Source: CAZNGF01 sp964572855
GTDB lineage: Bacteria; Bipolaricaulota; Bipolaricaulia; RBG-16-55-9; JAJCYT01
Direction of reading: 5' to 3'
Length of the DNA stretch: 15,079 nucleotides
Assembly (NCBI GenBank): GCA_964572855.1
Contig: CAZNGF010000061.1
Span: forward strand, 1-15,079
The position numbers and the translations under genes were made by a program. Shown one piece after another: positions 12,539 through 15,079 of the stretch; position 1 is the first letter of the stretch; every line of letters starts with the position of its first letter. A model generated the notes under the pieces. It worked only from the letters and a program-made list of their open reading frames with translations, ran no database searches and was not told the DNA's origin.

Positions 12539-13519
12539 ATGACGCACAAGGAACGCATCCGAGCCGCGCTGCGCGGGGAGGCGCTCGACCGGATCCCCGT
12601 CGCGCTCTGGCAGCACTTCCCGCGCTACGACGCCCAGGCCGACACGCTGGCCCAGCAGGTGATCGCGTTTCAACGGCAGTACGACTTCGACCTGGTCAAG
12701 GTCACGCCCGTGGCCGGCTACCCCGCCGAGGCCTGGGGCGCGCAACTGCACTACCTGGACAACGCCAACGGCACGCGCGGCTACGACAGCCGCCCGGTGA
12801 GCGCGGTGCAGGACTGGGAGTCCCTGCCAGCGCTGAACGTGCACGAGGGCCTCCTGGGCCGCGAGCTGGACGCGCTGAGGCGCATCCGCGCGGGCGTGGG
12901 CAACACCGTCCACGTGATGCAGACGTTCTTCAGCCCGCTGACCACGGCCAAAAACCTCTCCGGTGACCTCTGGAAGCATCACCTGGATAAGCACCCCGAG
13001 GCGCTGCACGCCGGCCTGAAGACCATCGCCGAGACCACGCTCGCCTTCGCGCGCGCCAGCCTGGAAGCGGGGGCGGATTCGGTCTTCTTCGCCACGCAAC
13101 TGGCCAGCTGCGACGCGCTCTCCGAGGCCGAATACCGCGAGTTCGGGACGCGCTACGACCTGCAAATCCTGCAGCCGCTCCGCCAGCAAGCGGACGTGAT
13201 CCTGCTGCACACCCACGGGAGCAACGTCATGTTCGAGCTCGCCTGCGACTACCCGGCCGACATCCTCAACTGGCACGACCGCCGCACCCCGCCGGCGCTG
13301 GCCGAGGGACAGAAACAGTTCAAGGGCGCCGTGCTGGGCGGCCTCAACGAGTACGAGACGCTGCCCAAGGGCTCGATCGAGGACGTCCGGGCCGAGGCCC
13401 GCGACGCGATCCAGCAGACGGACGGGAAGCGTTTCATCCTGGGCGCGGGCTGCGTCACGCTGCTGACCACGCCCAAGGCCAACCTGCAGGCCGCGCGGGA
13501 CGTCGTCGAGCAAGGCTGA
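12539..13519 (+). CDS. Uroporphyrinogen decarboxylase family protein
   Basis: A 326-residue cytoplasmic TIM-barrel protein of the UroD superfamily. The start MTHKERIRAALRGEALDRIPVALW in two parts (MTHKERIRAAL, then GEALDRIPVALW) is the typical N-terminus. Later segments are YDFDLVKVTP, LEAGADSVFFATQ, VILLHTHGSN, DILNWHDRR, KGAVLGGLNE and the closing FILGAGC...TTPKANLQAARDVV, all in family order. The family includes true heme UroD (HemE) and the MtaA/CmuA methyltransferases that move methyl groups between corrinoid proteins and thiols. The gene is not beside heme genes and has a divergent N-terminus from HemE, so a methyltransferase-like or unknown role is more likely; substrate is undetermined. 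ATG 12539 follows AAGGAG by 8 bases. Its stop is 2 bases from that of the convergent barrel gene. Confidence 0.88.
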   Translation: MTHKERIRAALRGEALDRIPVALWQHFPRYDAQADTLAQQVIAFQRQYDFDLVKVTPVAGYPAEAWGAQLHYLDNANGTRGYDSRPVSAVQDWESLPALNVHEGLLGRELDALRRIRAGVGNTVHVMQTFFSPLTTAKNLSGDLWKHHLDKHPEALHAGLKTIAETTLAFARASLEAGADSVFFATQLASCDALSEAEYREFGTRYDLQILQPLRQQADVILLHTHGSNVMFELACDYPADILNWHDRRTPPALAEGQKQFKGAVLGGLNEYETLPKGSIEDVRAEARDAIQQTDGKRFILGAGCVTLLTTPKANLQAARDVVEQG

Positions 13520-13521
13520 GC

Positions 13522-14835
13522 TCAGAAAGTCAGGTCGAACTCGGTCCCGAAGGCCGTCTCGGTTTCGCCGGCGGCCGGGTCGTTCGGGAAGCGCGTCCTC
13601 TCCAGCTCGGCGAAGAGCACCCACGTGAGCGCGTCCCGCCACGGGACCTCGGCCTCGGCCGAGAGCGTCCAGCGGTCTTGGTCGTCCTCGGGGTCGTTGG
13701 CGAAGCGCTGCCGGCGCAGCTCGGCTTCGAGTGCGATGGTGGCACCCGCCGTGTCCCATGCGCCGCCCAGTTTCCAGGTCGTCTGGTCCCGGTCGCGCCG
13801 GTCGCCGGGGTCGTGAGGGAAGCGGCGCCTTTGCCGTTTGTGTGCCAGCTCGAGTGCGATGTCCGCGTGCGCCCAGGCCGCCGCCAACGCCACGAAGCGC
13901 TGGTCTCGGTCGTTATTGGGTTTGCGCGGGAGGCGACGCGCGCGCAGCTCGTAGCGCAGCTCGACCTCCGCCCCGTTTCGCTCCCAGGCCGCCCCCAACG
14001 CGAGCCAGCGTCGCGTGAGCTCGTCGTCGGGGTCGTTGGGGAAGCGGTCCCGCCGGTGGCGCAGGTCCCACTCGAACGCGACCCCGGCGCTCGGCCCCAG
14101 GGCGCCGCTGAACCGGAGGTCGCGCCGGATCCGGTCGTCCTCGCCCGCGCGGGGGAACGCGCGCAGCTGCAGGGTCCCGTCGAACCGGAGCTCGGCCCGT
14201 CCCAACGTGCGGTCGAACCTCCCCTGCCAACGCAGGCGCCGCTCGTCGTCCTCGGCGGACGCGCGGAAGCGCTCCCAAAACAGCGCTTGCGACAGGGCCC
14301 CCTTCCAGCCCGGCCCCCCGGACGCCCACGCGACCTCGAGCTCGGCCTCGAGCTCGTCTTCGTCGTCGTCGGGGTCGTTCGGAAAGCGCTCGCGCACGTG
14401 CGCGAAGTCGAGCGCCGCCTCCCACGGCGCGGACGCGGCGTCGAGCCAGAACCGGAGGGCCTGTTCGTCCTGGTCGCCGGCCGGGTCGTGGGGGTTGCGT
14501 TCGCGCAGCCGTTCGAACCTTCCCGCAACGCGCCCCAGGGCGTGCGGCCAGGCCAGGGTCAGACGCCCGGACCGTTCGTGTTCGGTCTTGGCGGTGTCGA
14601 TGGCGTGCAGGTCGTGCTGGAAACGGACGCCTCCCTCGACCGTGAGGGCATCGAGCGCCAGGGCGTGGTCGGCGTCGAGCTCGAGTGCGACGACGCGGTC
14701 CGTTACGCCGCCGCCCTCGACCTCGGTCACGCGCACGACCTCCGCGCCGAGCTCGCCGGCCCGGGCGTGCGCCCCGCACAGGGCGCACGCGGCGAGCATG
14801 ACCCCGATCAAACGTGAACTCGGACGATGCGGCAT
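13522..14835 (-). CDS. Putative outer-membrane beta-barrel built of 37-39-residue repeats
   Basis: A 437-residue exported protein. The signal peptide is MPHRPSSRLIGVMLAACALC, cleaved probably after AHARA (residue 26). The mature chain is a tandem repeat of 37-39 residues, each with an acidic loop of the type RFPNDPDDDED followed by two alternating strands, as in LEAELEVAW and GALSQALFW. Clear loops start near residues 113 (NPHDP), 150 (FPNDP), 264 (FPNDP), 338 (FPHDP), 377 (FANDP) and 415 (FPNDP); weaker ones lie near 71, 189, 226 and 302. One hairpin per repeat and a final Phe (EFDLTF) are what an outer-membrane barrel with the BAM signal shows. I do not recognise a named family. Asp-rich loops might bind calcium. 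A soluble or periplasmic beta-repeat protein is the alternative. Function is unknown. Confidence 0.7.
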   Translation of the reverse strand: MPHRPSSRLIGVMLAACALCGAHARAGELGAEVVRVTEVEGGGVTDRVVALELDADHALALDALTVEGGVRFQHDLHAIDTAKTEHERSGRLTLAWPHALGRVAGRFERLRERNPHDPAGDQDEQALRFWLDAASAPWEAALDFAHVRERFPNDPDDDEDELEAELEVAWASGGPGWKGALSQALFWERFRASAEDDERRLRWQGRFDRTLGRAELRFDGTLQLRAFPRAGEDDRIRRDLRFSGALGPSAGVAFEWDLRHRRDRFPNDPDDELTRRWLALGAAWERNGAEVELRYELRARRLPRKPNNDRDQRFVALAAAWAHADIALELAHKRQRRRFPHDPGDRRDRDQTTWKLGGAWDTAGATIALEAELRRQRFANDPEDDQDRWTLSAEAEVPWRDALTWVLFAELERTRFPNDPAAGETETAFGTEFDLTF

Positions 14836-14865
14836 GGGCAGCCCTCTCGATGAAAACTGAACGCT

Positions 14866-14894
14866 ATTGTAACACAGGACGAGAGAGGAGACAA
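14866..14894 (-). promoter_or_regulatory. Promoter of the repeat beta-barrel gene
   Basis: TTGTCT (14894-14889), 17 bases, TACAAT (14871-14866) on the minus strand. A GAGAGGG (14849-14843) lies 7 bases before the ATG at 14835 and is the likely ribosome binding site. Confidence 0.6.
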
Positions 14895-14986
14895 CATTGT
14901 CCTTTGTTAGAAAGAGGTTTCTCGACGCGAACCCTGGAGGGGGATTTGGGCTGCAGTTTTCCTTGGTTTGACCGTCACAATGGCCT

Positions 14987-15014
14987 GTAGGGGCGCACGG
15001 CCGTGCGCCCCTAC
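14987..15014. repeat. Perfect 28-base palindrome, copy 2
   Basis: The half-site is GTAGGGGCGCACGG, followed directly by its exact reverse complement. CCTG/CAGG flanks extend the symmetry. It lies between the barrel gene's promoter region and the stop of the possible gene at the right edge. It is a near-copy of the repeat at 10572-10597. Such GTAGGGGC-type palindromes are common dispersed intergenic repeats in environmental bacterial genomes. The rest of 14836-15037 shows only the promoter. Confidence 0.8.
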
Positions 15015-15037
15015 GACAGGATGAACGAGGTTTGGCC

Positions 15038-15079
15038 TTACCTGGAATGCCGCGCGATGCGGCCGATCCAGTTGCCGCG
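15038..15079 (-). CDS. Possible C-terminus of a gene entering from the right edge
   Basis: Thirteen sense codons (RGNWIGRIARHSR) end at a TAA at 15040-15038 on the minus strand; the frame is open to the window end. The basic tail and the palindrome just downstream are consistent with a gene end, but the stretch is too short to identify or to exclude chance. A plus-strand frame from ATG 15021 is also open to the edge and lacks a ribosome binding site. Confidence 0.25.
   Translation of the reverse strand, partial: RGNWIGRIARHSR

Noticed and set aside
13600..14540. Regular DNA periodicity resembling a CRISPR array or tandem DNA repeat
   Set aside because: The recurring GGGTCGTTGGGGAAGCG-like words code for the repeated RFPNDP loop; spacers are coding, not unique, and the period varies between about 111 and 117 bases as whole codons.
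13678..14817. 379-codon plus-strand frame opposite the beta-barrel gene
   Set aside because: The minus-strand frame has promoter, ribosome binding site, signal peptide and regular protein repeats; the plus frame has none of these and only mirrors the DNA repeats.
1..15079. Transfer RNA, ribosomal RNA, integrase or transposase genes
   Set aside because: None seen by eye on either strand; no GGTTCGAATC-type arm and no transposase-like protein.

Overview
The window is about 15 kb of GC-rich, gene-dense bacterial chromosome. Promoters look sigma-70-like (TTGACA / TATAAT boxes), and several genes have strong AAGGAGG-type ribosome binding sites. A repeat-built outer-membrane beta-barrel candidate (13522-14835) with a signal peptide and a C-terminal Phe argues for a diderm cell. 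Lipoproteins, PKD domains, two apparently leaderless genes and abundant palindromic intergenic repeats suggest an environmental lineage outside the usual model phyla. The phylum cannot be fixed from this sequence; Bipolaricaulota-, Deinococcota- or Chloroflexota-like relatives are guesses only.

Layout. 3-800 (minus): a secreted Ig-like fragment that looks truncated at the left edge, then a GNAT acetyltransferase. 942-2446: a membrane-anchored DUF2807 protein (plus) converging on a PKD-containing lipoprotein (minus), with overlapping stop codons. 2548-4152 (plus): a small unknown protein and a CaiB/BaiF-type CoA-transferase with an apparently leaderless start. 4283-8450 (plus): a peptide-type ABC importer of one PKD-fused binding lipoprotein and two permeases, without ATPase genes. 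8531-10321 (plus): an M3-family oligoendopeptidase with its own promoter. 10322-10600: a nest of inverted repeats. 10601-11874 (minus): a branched-chain aminotransferase (ilvE) translationally coupled to a small cupin. 11875-12538: a 664-base gap without a convincing protein gene. It holds, on the minus strand, a strong promoter, a cyclic-di-GMP-I (GEMM-I) riboswitch and a chain of hairpins including terminator-like ones; on the plus strand it holds the promoter of the next gene. 12539-13519 (plus): a uroporphyrinogen-decarboxylase-family protein, converging with 2 bases between stops on the repeat beta-barrel gene (minus, to 14835). 14836-15079: that gene's promoter, a perfect 28-base palindrome, and the possible tail of another minus-strand gene.

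How the genes may work together. The importer, the cytoplasmic oligoendopeptidase and the branched-chain aminotransferase together fit uptake and breakdown of peptides to amino acids and 2-oxo acids; the CoA-transferase may act nearby in metabolism. This is inference from proximity. The two most notable items are the c-di-GMP riboswitch reading toward ilvE through a long structured leader, and the roughly ten-fold 37-39-residue repeat of the putative outer-membrane protein.
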